NCBI GenBank assembly: GCA_938743325.2
Contig: OW568864.1
Span: forward strand, 682,001 to 746,000
Direction of reading: 5' to 3'
DNA: 64,000 nt
Source: Pycnococcus provasolii
Lineage: Eukaryota > Chlorophyta > Pseudoscourfieldiophyceae > Pseudoscourfieldiales > Pycnococcaceae
Part shown: piece by piece, positions 39,724 to 48,816 of the stretch
Numbering within the stretch: position 1 is the stretch's first letter
Layout: each line of letters begins with the position of its first letter
The notes under the pieces: model-generated
The model's database searches: none
What the model saw: only the letters and a program-made list of their open reading frames with translations
What the model was told of the DNA's origin: nothing
Position numbers and translations under genes: made by a program

Positions 39724-42354
39724 TCACGATATGACGGAAGTAGGATCTCTCGGCGTACTCTGAATTTCAACTTCATTCACTTCAAGAGTCAAATTCGCAG
39801 CTTCGTGGTCGCTGAAAAGCTGAAGAATTGCGGGGTGACCGTGCACCTCAGCCTCAGAATAAGGCGTATGACCCCAGCGATCCTTCGCGTTGATTGAGGC
39901 GCCATAACGCAGCAGAAGCTTCACGAGTGGAGGGAAGCCCTCCGCCGCAGCAAGGTGGAGCGCAGTGCGGCCATCGTAGTCGGCACTATCAGCGAAAACG
40001 CCGTATTTCAGCATGAGTTCGAGCTCTGAAAGGTCTCCCTTAGATGCGATGCTGCACAGCATGCCACCAGGATCCTCGAGATTGAGAGATGCCCCTTTAG
40101 AAAACAGGTAGTCCGCGACATCAAGCTGCTCATTCTTCAGAGCGTCGCGCATCGCGCAGGAACCGAAGTTGTCCATCACGTTGACATCCCCACCAAGCTC
40201 AACAATAACCTGGACCACGGCGAGATTTCCGCTCGCCGAGGCGATGTGTATAGCACGCCGGCCGTCGTAGTCGCATATGTCGGGACTCTTTCCCGTTCCT
40301 TCGATGAGATGCTTTACCTCGGAAGCATCACCCCTCAAGGCGGTAAACAGAAGACTCGTGACGACATCCTGCTCGCTTCGCTGGATACCGTCCTCGACCA
40401 TACTCAACTTGTAGTTGCACATCTCCCACCGTGCTTTGGAAAGTTTGCCGTATGTACCAGGCTTGTCTTTCGTCTTGCTATATTTCGCACACTCCCTTTT
40501 CAGGTCCATCGCAATGTTTTCCTGGCACCTGTTTGCATCGCGCCGAAACTTTGCCGCGATCCCCTTGAAAATGGGCCTCGGTATGGCGGCAATGCGAGAC
40601 ACTCCGTCAGTCCTAAAGGAAGCATACTGCGCAAAGTCGCAAATCATCGCCTCCTCGCCAACAATTTTGCCACGCCCAATCTTGTCCATGACCTCTCCAT
40701 TTTTTATGCGTGTCACCGAGCCGTCGAGGATGACGTACATCGCCTCCGGGATAGCACCCTCCGTCAGCACGAACGTCCCTTTTATGAAGAACTCAATCTC
40801 CAGGGAGCCGATGATTGCGTCAAGGAATTGATTGCTCACGCCCGCGAACAGATATGAGTCGGTGAGATACTCCCTGTACAGGTGGCGCATGACCCTCAGT
40901 CGAATGGAGGGGGGGCAGTGCTCGAGCGCGTCGTCCCTGAACATTGACAGCTCCCACGATAGCTGGCAGCTCGCTAGCGCCGCCCTCTCGATGTCCTCTG
41001 GGATGTTCCGCGTCTCCATGTATTCATAGATCTCCTTCATCCGGTTGCGGTGCTCAGCCGTCTGCGAGTCTGCCTTCGTCGTCAGCAGCGTGATGTTGCC
41101 CAGCGTGTACGCCGACAGGCCCATGTAGCCAATTAGCGCAAAACACGCGAACGTGCGCTCCGACAAGCTATGCGGAGATAGGTCTCCGTATCCAACCGTC
41201 GTCATAGTTGTGAGCGCCCAGTAGAGGCTCGTCACGTAACGTTCCATCATCGAGCGGTCGGGAAGGGTCGGCTCGTTGGAGCCGATCCACGTGTTCTCGC
41301 TGTAGTCGTCCTCCTTCGCCAGCAGGTACAGAATACAACCGGACATGTGTGCCGTTAGCAGGATGAGGCCGATGAGCTTCACCACCGTGACGAGGGTGTA
41401 GTCCACCCGCACGTCCTTTTCGAGCTGTGTTAAGGTTTTACCAACACGATGCAGCCGCACGAAGCGCACAAGGAAGATGAGCTTCAGCAGGCCAAGCTTT
41501 TTCGACCCGTTCGCGAGGTCGACGACAAGAGGGACGAAGCTGATAAAGTCGACGAGCCAAAACTGAAAGCTTGTGATGTATCGTCTTGCAATCTTATTTT
41601 GCTCGATGACGAAGTTGGCATTTATCTCGTACGCGAGGATAAAGTTGATACCGACGTCAAGAAGAAAGTTCATGTCAATGAAGAACGTGAGAAAGTGCAC
41701 CCACGAGCGCTCGTGCCACGCACCGTCCGCCGTGAAAAAGGCCATCTTGCCTGGTCCGATGATGGCATACAGGAGCGCAAGAAAGGCTGTCCACGTCGAC
41801 CACCTCGCGTATGCTTTAGAGTACGGGTTGACAACGTAGCCGCCTGTAGCTTTGCCGCCGTTTCGTGCGGACAGCAGCGCATAGCCCCTGTGCTCCTTGC
41901 CGACATTTGACAACTGCTGATGATCAAGACCCGTTTTTTCTGAGCCGATGTCTGCGGCGTCAGTGGCGTTTCTGACGAACCTGTTAACCAAGGAGTTGGC
42001 TTTCACCGCTCTTGCGACACCTTCTAAGCCGTCCGGTTGCTCCTCCTCGTCTTGTGTCGGCGCCACGGCTTGCGAGGCGCTTCGGTAGAGCCCGAAGGAA
42101 GCCGCATGCAGGATTGAGCGTGTCCACGTGTTTGTGTTTTGCCTGATGATGCCCTTGTTGCCTTGTCGTTGTTCCTCTTCGACTCCTGCTTCTCTGTACC
42201 CGTCGTTTCTGTGTTTTGCCCCTCCAACTCCTCCTCCTCCTCCTCCTTTACTACTGGGTGTACTTCCGTTTCCCTGTTTCTTCGTACTTCCTGGCGAACT
42301 TTCTGAACTGTACGCGGCGGCCGCGGTGGCCGCGATGACGGCCGCTGCGGCCAT
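39724..42354 (-). CDS. Voltage-gated K+ channel with cyclic-nucleotide-binding-like and ankyrin domains
   Basis: 876 residues. N-terminal ~160 are Ala/Gly/Ser-rich. Six membrane segments lie at ~185-410, including a charged S4 (KLIFLVRFVRLHRVGKTL) and the pore TTMTTVGYGDLSPHS near residue 385 with the K+ selectivity motif GYGD. A C-linker and a cyclic-nucleotide-binding fold (~495-600, FFIKGTFVLTEGAIPEAMYVI, DKIGRGKIVGEEAM) follow. Ankyrin repeats lie at ~680-860 (GRRAIHIASASGNLAVVQVI, GRTALHLAAAEGFPPLVKLL). This order is that of plant AKT/SKOR Shaker-type channels. It probably moves K+ across the plasma membrane or an endomembrane; in- or outward rectification cannot be told. TTACA lies ~35 bp past the stop. 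Confidence 0.92.
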   Translation of the reverse strand: MAAAAVIAATAAAAYSSESSPGSTKKQGNGSTPSSKGGGGGGVGGAKHRNDGYREAGVEEEQRQGNKGIIRQNTNTWTRSILHAASFGLYRSASQAVAPTQDEEEQPDGLEGVARAVKANSLVNRFVRNATDAADIGSEKTGLDHQQLSNVGKEHRGYALLSARNGGKATGGYVVNPYSKAYARWSTWTAFLALLYAIIGPGKMAFFTADGAWHERSWVHFLTFFIDMNFLLDVGINFILAYEINANFVIEQNKIARRYITSFQFWLVDFISFVPLVVDLANGSKKLGLLKLIFLVRFVRLHRVGKTLTQLEKDVRVDYTLVTVVKLIGLILLTAHMSGCILYLLAKEDDYSENTWIGSNEPTLPDRSMMERYVTSLYWALTTMTTVGYGDLSPHSLSERTFACFALIGYMGLSAYTLGNITLLTTKADSQTAEHRNRMKEIYEYMETRNIPEDIERAALASCQLSWELSMFRDDALEHCPPSIRLRVMRHLYREYLTDSYLFAGVSNQFLDAIIGSLEIEFFIKGTFVLTEGAIPEAMYVILDGSVTRIKNGEVMDKIGRGKIVGEEAMICDFAQYASFRTDGVSRIAAIPRPIFKGIAAKFRRDANRCQENIAMDLKRECAKYSKTKDKPGTYGKLSKARWEMCNYKLSMVEDGIQRSEQDVVTSLLFTALRGDASEVKHLIEGTGKSPDICDYDGRRAIHIASASGNLAVVQVIVELGGDVNVMDNFGSCAMRDALKNEQLDVADYLFSKGASLNLEDPGGMLCSIASKGDLSELELMLKYGVFADSADYDGRTALHLAAAEGFPPLVKLLLRYGASINAKDRWGHTPYSEAEVHGHPAILQLFSDHEAANLTLEVNEVEIQSTPRDPTSVIS

Positions 42355-43139
42355 CAGAGCTAACCCTTAAAGTACTAAGGTATGTGTGTCAGAGCCCGGC
42401 CGCGAGCTCAGACAGTCGACTAGAGCTGTTAATAAGGCTTCACGCATACAGCCTTACGCCTCAGTAGACTGCTTAGTCTAGTTTACGCCTGTACAGTATG
42501 TACTGTATGCGCCCAAGCTAACTTTTGCTCTACGCGAACGTGATCACGTGTTGTTTAATCACGTGTTGTTTGATCAACTCTGATCAATTCGTATGTGTGT
42601 CAGAGCCGGGCCGCGAGCGTTGATCACGTGCTCAAGCTCGGAAACTATTGATCAATTTGATCATCGGACACCTTCGTCGGACTGTCGGACCCTTTAGCTT
42701 AAGGTTTAGCTAGGCGAGGCAGAGGCTAGGCGCACATGAGCGGCACGCCTCGCTCGCCGACCTGTAGCGCCGACCACCTGTAGTCCAAAAAACATTGCCG
42801 ACCTTTCTCTTCGACCAAAGGAAGATCAGTCGAGAGTCGAGAGCACATTCCTAACCTGTAACAGTAAAACAAAGGGGAGCGAGGGTTAGGATTAGGGTTA
42901 GGGTTAGGGTTAGGGTTAGCACCCGAATTTTATAATAAAACTTTTGAGGTTCGTTTTGGTTGTTGCTTTGGGATCCCTCCCAGGTCTACTTTACATAATG
43001 TGCAAAACTTGTCGTCCCCAGTGGTCGGTCGGTCTGGCGGCGGCGCCGTCCGATTACTCCACTCCACTCCACTCCACCACACCTCCCGTCACTCGCTCGC
43101 TCGCTCGCTGCACATCGCTGCACACAGTAGACTTGTACG
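42355..43139. promoter_or_regulatory. Divergent promoter region with G-boxes, 28-bp repeat and TTAGGG array
   Basis: Three CACGTG sites (42545, 42560, 42625), all in an ATCACGTG context, are clustered with several TGATCA half-palindromes (42570-42665). A 28-bp sequence beginning GTATGTGTGTCAGAGCC occurs at 42380-42407 and 42591-42618 with one mismatch. A TTAGGG array follows at 42883-42919 and an ACTCC repeat at 43058-43075. Confidence 0.55.
42883..42919 (+). repeat. Telomere-like TTAGGG array
   Basis: Five to six TTAGGG units with one ATTAGGG variant, ~220 bp upstream of the small basic protein gene and in TTAGGG orientation for it. Confidence 0.85.
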
Positions 43140-43703
43140 ATGGGACGCTCGATACGCTCTAAGCGCAACAAAGACCTGCGCACGCAAAGGCGCGAAAACC
43201 AAGCGGTCGTCGCGGCGGACCATGCGCGACTCGTCGAACAAACCAACAAACTACACGCCGTCGCCAACTCCGACGGCGCGCGACAAGCCGTCGACGACCG
43301 CGCATCCAGACGCGCCGCGCTCAGAAGAGAAGAAGCGGCAGCCGCAGGAGTGGCAGCCAGACCAAAGAAAGAAAAAAAGTGGGGCGCGCTCCTGCCACGC
43401 GTGCCTGGTGCTGACGGCGCGGCAACAGCCATGGAGACGGACGACGCACTCGGCGTGCGTGGGGGAATCAACAAAAAGACGACGACGAAGAAAAAACGAG
43501 GCGTGGCAACAGAGGAGGCACTCAGGAGGGCAGCCATGAGCGTGTGTGGACTGGAGCCGGGAGGCGTTGCGAGCGCGCACGCGCACGAGGCGGGACAACA
43601 AAGTCAGATGAAGTCGAGCCAGGTGCTTCTACGAGCTTTTTCATCAGAACACAAGAAGAGCTCTCGCAGGAAAGCAAATAAAGCGGCAAAGCGAAGCCTG
43701 TAG
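43140..43703 (+). CDS. Small basic protein with DUF2423/LLPH-like N-terminus
   Basis: 187 residues. The first ~40 residues (MGRSIRSKRNKDLRTQRREN...) resemble the N-terminal motif of the DUF2423/LLPH group, small nucleolar basic proteins linked to ribosome production. Lys/Arg runs recur (RPKKEKKWG, KKTTTKKKRG, SEHKKSSRRKANKAAKRSL) and suit nuclear or nucleolar import. The centre is Ala/Gly-rich. Family assignment rests on the short N-terminus only. It is tail to tail with HSP101 (86-bp gap). Confidence 0.6.
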   Translation: MGRSIRSKRNKDLRTQRRENQAVVAADHARLVEQTNKLHAVANSDGARQAVDDRASRRAALRREEAAAAGVAARPKKEKKWGALLPRVPGADGAATAMETDDALGVRGGINKKTTTKKKRGVATEEALRRAAMSVCGLEPGGVASAHAHEAGQQSQMKSSQVLLRAFSSEHKKSSRRKANKAAKRSL

Positions 43704-43789
43704 CAAAGTTGAAAACATCCAAACCTTATTACATGAGCAACAAATCAGCAACTATCGTAGTATTCTTTCAGAATCCTTCACACCTACCG

Positions 43790-43803
43790 TCAATCTTCCA
43801 TCA

Positions 43804-43838
<35 letters not shown>

Positions 43839-46666
43839 TATTCGCCATCAGGAGGCAAGTCGATGCGTGAACGCTTCGCGGCATGAAGCGATGCCGTCGC
43901 GGATGCCGCTGTCGCCGGATCGGGAGGCACGACACTGACGCGCAGCTTTCCAAGCGCGACTGATACGTTTAACGTCGCACCAGGCTGAGCTTCCGGCGTA
44001 AGCAGTGCATGAGCCGAAACACCGCCGACGTTCTGCTCAACCCATCGCCTGATGGGACGAGCACCGTACGCCGGCTCATACGCCTCGCTGACGGCGAGAT
44101 CGATCGCATTCTCCTCGACGTGCAGGATCACACCGCGCGAATTCATCGCACGGCGTGCCACGTCGGTGCAGGCGGCACGTGCGACGTGGCGCAGCTCCGC
44201 ACGTCCGAGCGGGCGGAACGTGACGATGGCATCCAGACGATTAAGCAGCTCCGGTCGGAACGTTCCCCTTAGCTCCGCCATTGCAGCCTCCCTCGCCTGA
44301 TCGAATGCAGCTTCCGCCATTTCGCCCGGCGGCGAACCTGGCGGTGTGAAGCCATCGCGTACAGCGCGCTCGTGTTCGAGACGATCGGAAATCCCCGCCG
44401 CCAAAGCAGCTTCGACGAGGTGGCGTGCACCGACGTTGCTCGTCATCACCACAATGCTCTGACTAAAATCGACGGTTCGTCCTTTGGAATCGGTGAGCCT
44501 TCCATCGTCGAGCAGCTGCAGAAGCACATTTAACACGTCACGGTGCGCCTTCTCCACTTCGTCAAAGAGGAGCACGCGGAATGGGCGCTGCCGAATAGCC
44601 TCCGTGAGCTGTCCTCCCTCGTCATGCCCTACGTATCCAGGTGGTGCGCCAATCAGGCGTGCCACGCTGTGCTGCTCCATGTACTCGGACATGTCCAGCC
44701 GAACAATGCCCTCACGCTCGTCGTCAAACAATTCGCCAGCGAGCGCCTTAGCCAGCTCCGTCTTTCCCACGCCCGTCGGGCCCAAGAAGAGGAAACTCGC
44801 AGGTCGACCAGGAGCTCCCAGTCCGGCCCTCGCACGGAGCACCGATTGAGCCACCGCGTGACATGCCTCCGACTGTCCAACAACTCGCGAGCTGAGGCGC
44901 TTTTCGAGCGAAAGTAATTTCTCGCTCTCCGCCTCGGTGAGCTTCTGCGCAGGAATCCCTGTCCACCTCGAGACTATCGTGGCGACGTGCGATGGACCAA
45001 CCGCTTCAGCAAGCAGAAGGCCGCCCTGCGCTGCCGCTTCGTCTTGTTCAGACAGCGCCTTGGCTAACCCCTCCTCGATCTCGACGAGCGCGCCATACCT
45101 GAGGTCGGCCGCGGTGACCGCGTCATACCGGGCTTCAGCTTCCTTGACTCGCTGAGTGATTTCCTCGCGCTTCGCTCGCAAGGTTTTGATGCGTTCCAGA
45201 CGTGCCTTCTCGACGCTGAGTTGCGCCTTGAGGGGAGCCAACGTTTCTCGAAGCGAGGCGATCTCAGCCTCCACCTCATCCAACCTGGCCTTCGACGCGC
45301 CGTTTCCTCGAGCCTTTGGTTTCTTCGCACCGATGCCCGTACCGAGGAATCCACGACTAGCCTCCGCATCCCTACGCAGCGCCTCCTTTTCAATCTCAAG
45401 GTACATCATCTTGCGCTGAATGTCACCGATGGCGTCAGGAACAGAATCAATCGACACGCGCACGTCAGCACATGCTTCGTCGACGAGGTCAACGGCTTTG
45501 TCGGGTAGGAAGCGTCCGCTTACGTACCGTGCGCTCAGATCTGCAGCCGCGACGAGAGCAGAATCTGCAATCCTCACTCCGTGGTGGGACTCGTACCGTT
45601 CGCGCAGTCCACGGAGGATCGCCAAGGTCTCCTCTACGGTGGGTTCTTTGACAAAAACAGGCTGGAAGCGACGCTCGAGGGCAGCGTCTTTCTGGATGTA
45701 CTTTCGATGTTCGGCATGCGTTGTGGCGCCGATGCAGCGCAGCTCACCGCGCGCGAGCGCGGGTTTTAGGATGTTCGCAGCATCCATCGCAGACTCGCCA
45801 CCCGCGCCGGCTCCGACGAGAAGGTGCACCTCGTCGATGAACAGAACCACGCGACCTTCAGCAGCCTTGACTTCGTCCACCACAGCCTTGAGTCGCTCCT
45901 CGAATTCGCCCTTGTACTTCGCACCCGCCATGAGCGCCGACATGTCGAGACTAATCACGCTGACATTCTTCAAGCTGTCCGGTACGTCGCCATTGGCGAT
46001 GCGTTGAGCGAGCCCTTCGACTATTGCGGTTTTGCCAACACCCGGCTCGCCGACGAGCACCGGGTTGTTTTTCGACCGACGACACAGCACGCGTATGGTG
46101 CGCTTGAGCTCCTCATCTCGTCCAATGACAGGGTCCAGTTTTGCGGCACGAGCGACGAGGTCCTGTCCGTATTTCAGCAGGGCGTCGAAGTTTGCATCGG
46201 CCGTCGGGCTATTCGCAGGTTTACCTCCACCCGTCTCCACAATTGCGTTCTCCAGCTTAGACACAGCATCTCCACCAGCTGCAGCACAACACTTGGCGCA
46301 CTCGGCATCGGCGAGAGTTGCGGAAAGCAGGCTGTCGACGCCAACGAACGCTCCATCTCCCGCCTTGGCTTTCGCACGACGAATGCACTTCAGCGAAGCT
46401 GGTGACAAGTCCGGCGGTTCTTCCGGCTTGGGTGAGATTTTTGACATACGAGCGAGGGACGCGTCGATGGCTTTGTTGACAGCCCCCAGGCCTGTAGGCG
46501 TCCATGCTGCCGATGCGGCGCGTCGAGCCCATCCATCTTCCGTGATGAGTTCCGAGAGGATATGAATGGGGTTCACTTGCGCGTGTGCGTGGTTGTGGGC
46601 GACGGTGCGTGCTCGTGCGAGAGCTTCACCAGCAAGCTCAGTCAGCTGGAGTGAGCTCGCGGACAT
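43790..46666 (-). CDS. HSP101: HSP101/ClpB-type disaggregase (cytosolic)
   Basis: 958 residues. N-terminal Clp repeats at ~1-145 ([30 protein letters not shown]). AAA1 has Walker A GEPGVGKT at 206-213 and Walker [13 protein letters not shown] middle coiled-coil domain (~410-530) is the ClpB hallmark. AAA2 has Walker A GPTGVGKT near 628 and Walker [14 protein letters not shown] linker Lys/Arg-Gly-rich insert lies near 455. The end is a poly-Asp run (CGT repeat) then VMED, like the acidic tail of plant cytosolic HSP101. No transit peptide, so cytosol/nucleus. It threads aggregated proteins through its hexamer with HSP70. A heat-shock element lies ~220 bp upstream. Confidence 0.95.
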
Positions 46667-46881
46667 TGTGATTTATGTGAGCAAGCAATGACAATGAAGT
46701 GTGGAGAATAGAATGATGAGAGGTAAATGACGAAGCACGCATGCGAAGCAGGCCCCGTCAGTCAGCCCGTGTGTGCACGAAGTTTTCACTTCCCGGCCCC
46801 GCACGCTGAAGGGTAAAAAAAGCGTCCGGAAGCTCTACCACCAGTTCGGGACCTCTCTGGAAGGCGTCCTCAAGCTCTCCA

Positions 46882-46894
46882 GAAAATTCTGGAA
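46882..46894 (-). promoter_or_regulatory. Perfect three-unit heat-shock element upstream of HSP101
   Basis: GAAAATTCTGGAA is exactly GAAnnTTCnnGAA, the binding site for a heat-shock-factor trimer. It lies ~220 bp upstream of the HSP101 ATG. More single or paired units surround it: GGAAGCTCT at 46828, TTCGGGA at 46845 and GGAAGG at 46859. Confidence 0.8.
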
Positions 46895-47100
46895 AAACGA
46901 TAACCCCGAAAAATTTCAGTTAGGGGTTTCAGTTAGGGGTTGGATTCTTGTTGGGTTAGGTGCCTCGAATCTCGGCGTACAGCGTCTCGTCCATGTCCAT
47001 ACATACATGTCCGAGTGCGGCCACGGGCAGACTGGGTCGATACGAAGGTGGTGCAAGCCGTCGAAATGCGAGCGCAGCTGTCGGCGAGCGACACAGAGAC

Positions 47101-47150
47101 CGACGCTGGACAGAGTAAAGTACACTTCATTACTGAATAAGGGATCTCAG
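47101..47150 (-). repeat. Copy A of a shared 3'-end element
   Basis: On the minus strand it reads CTGAGATCCCTTATTCAGTA then ATGAAGTGTACTTTACTCTG and TCCAGCG. It starts at the stop codon of the small membrane protein. Copy B after Nop9 differs at only about four positions. Confidence 0.8.
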
Positions 47151-47437
47151 GTCAAAGACGTAAACTCAGACGCGTTGTACTGCTTTAGCCGCGCCTCGCA
47201 ACTGTCCAACTTCGCCTTAAGAGCGCGGATGGAACCCGCGTGCTGCGTGACGGAACTCCTGTGCGTGTCTCGCTCGTCTGTCGCCGCCTTAAGGCTCTGC
47301 CTGAGTCGTGCGAGCTCGGCGCCTTGTTCGCTCATTCGCGTAAGCGCCAGACACGCGAACGCGACGGCGAGCACGAGCATCATGTAGAGGCCGCGCGTCG
47401 TGCCAGGGTCGTGCGCGAGTCCGCCGGGTCTTCTCAT
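47147..47437 (-). CDS. Small single-pass membrane protein with coiled coil
   Basis: 96 residues from the ATG at 47437. A hydrophobic segment at ~17-35 (LYMMLVLAVAFACLALTRM) is followed by a coiled coil (~36-88: GAELARLRQSLKAATDERD, IRALKAKLDSCEARLKQY). No family recognised; shape and size recall small Golgi/ER tail- or signal-anchored tethers. The stop codon TGA is itself part of a ~45-bp element that also follows the Nop9 gene at 61347-61395. Confidence 0.55.
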   Translation of the reverse strand: MRRPGGLAHDPGTTRGLYMMLVLAVAFACLALTRMSEQGAELARLRQSLKAATDERDTHRSSVTQHAGSIRALKAKLDSCEARLKQYNASEFTSLT

Positions 47438-47900
47438 CACTACGAAAGGTATCCTGCAAGGTCTGTCGCAAGCTTAAGAGAAGACGCAAAGTGAGCAGAA
47501 GCGTGCTTCACTTATTACCCTACGAGTTCCGATCCCAACCTGCCGAAGACGGCACGCACACAATGGTACCGGTACCAAGTCAAATGGTGGATCCAAATGG
47601 AATGGGGTTTGAGATTTGGAGAAATAGGGAGGTGAAATAGGGAGGTGAAATAGGGGTACAAAAACCTGGTACAAAAAGAGGAGGCGGCACCGAGGAGACC
47701 TGCGGCAGAGCAGAAAAATACCTCAGAAAAATACCTCAGAATACACCTCAGAATCGTTCCAACTACTTAAACCCCGAAATCCAGACGTCGACCAAATCCA
47801 TGGATCCCGACCTTGCTAAAATTTAGGTTTCTTCCCCCTCCCTCCCTCCTTTCCCCGGAGCTCCATCGCGCGCACTCGTTCGTCGCCACAATAGCGTACT

Positions 47901-48650
47901 ATGTTCCGCAACGCGTACGACACCGACGTCACGACGTGGTCGCCCACCGGGCGCCTGCACCAGGTCGAGTACGCGATGGAGGCGGTCAAGCAGGGATCCG
48001 CCGCCGTTGGACTGCGCTCAAAGACCCACGTCGTGCTCGCCGCGCTGAAGCGCGCGCCGTCTGAGCTGGCGTCGTTCCAGCAGAAGATCCACGAGCTTGA
48101 CGCGCACTGCGGCGTGGCGCTCAGCGGACTGACCGCGGACGGACGCGTTCTGTGCCGCTACATGCGAGGCGAGTGCCTCAACCACAGGTTTGTGTACGAA
48201 AGCCCTCTCGCCGTCAGCAGGCTCGTCTCCAGGGTGGCTGACCGCTCGCAGGTCTGCACGCACCGATCGTACAAGCGGCCGTACGGAGTTGGCATGCTCG
48301 TCGCCGGCGTCGACGCCACGGGGCCGCGCCTGTTCCAGACGGACCCAAGCGGGAACGCTTACGAGTACGTCGCGCAGGCGATGGGCGCGAGGAGTCAGGC
48401 AGCTCGCACATACCTTGAGCGGACGTTCGAGACGTACGCGGACGCCACCGTCGACGCACTGTGCCAGCACGCGCTCTTCGCGCTGAAGGAGAGCGCACAG
48501 GACAACGAACTCACGACGAAGAACTGCTCACTCGGCATTGCAGGCGTGGGTGACGACGGGCGCTTCAAGCTTCTCGACGGCGAAGCACTCAAGCCATACT
48601 TGGACAAGCTTGCAGCTGACGACGGTGGCGCGCAACCTATGGACACATAA
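47901..48650 (+). CDS. 20S proteasome subunit alpha type-1
   Basis: 249 residues, usual length. It starts [28 protein letters not shown], the proteasome alpha signature with the N-terminal gate residues, and continues [20 protein letters not shown] and [18 protein letters not shown]. These match PSMA1/PAF (alpha6) rather than the other six alpha subunits. It is a structural, non-catalytic ring subunit of the 20S core in cytosol and nucleus. Upstream, AGAAAAATACCTC is repeated three times at 47710-47755. TGTAA is ~32 nt after the stop. Confidence 0.93.
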   Translation: MFRNAYDTDVTTWSPTGRLHQVEYAMEAVKQGSAAVGLRSKTHVVLAALKRAPSELASFQQKIHELDAHCGVALSGLTADGRVLCRYMRGECLNHRFVYESPLAVSRLVSRVADRSQVCTHRSYKRPYGVGMLVAGVDATGPRLFQTDPSGNAYEYVAQAMGARSQAARTYLERTFETYADATVDALCQHALFALKESAQDNELTTKNCSLGIAGVGDDGRFKLLDGEALKPYLDKLAADDGGAQPMDT

Positions 48651-48816
48651 AAGACAAAACATGCAGGCAAAAACATGCTCTTGTAAAAAGCAACAGTAAG
48701 TACGGACACATTTTTCCTAAGATCGCCATCGCCACCAAACCGTATAGAGCAGTCCTTATCCAATAATGTGATTTTCAAGTGCGGCATTATTACTCCTTTT
48801 TGTTATTCAATTCGTC

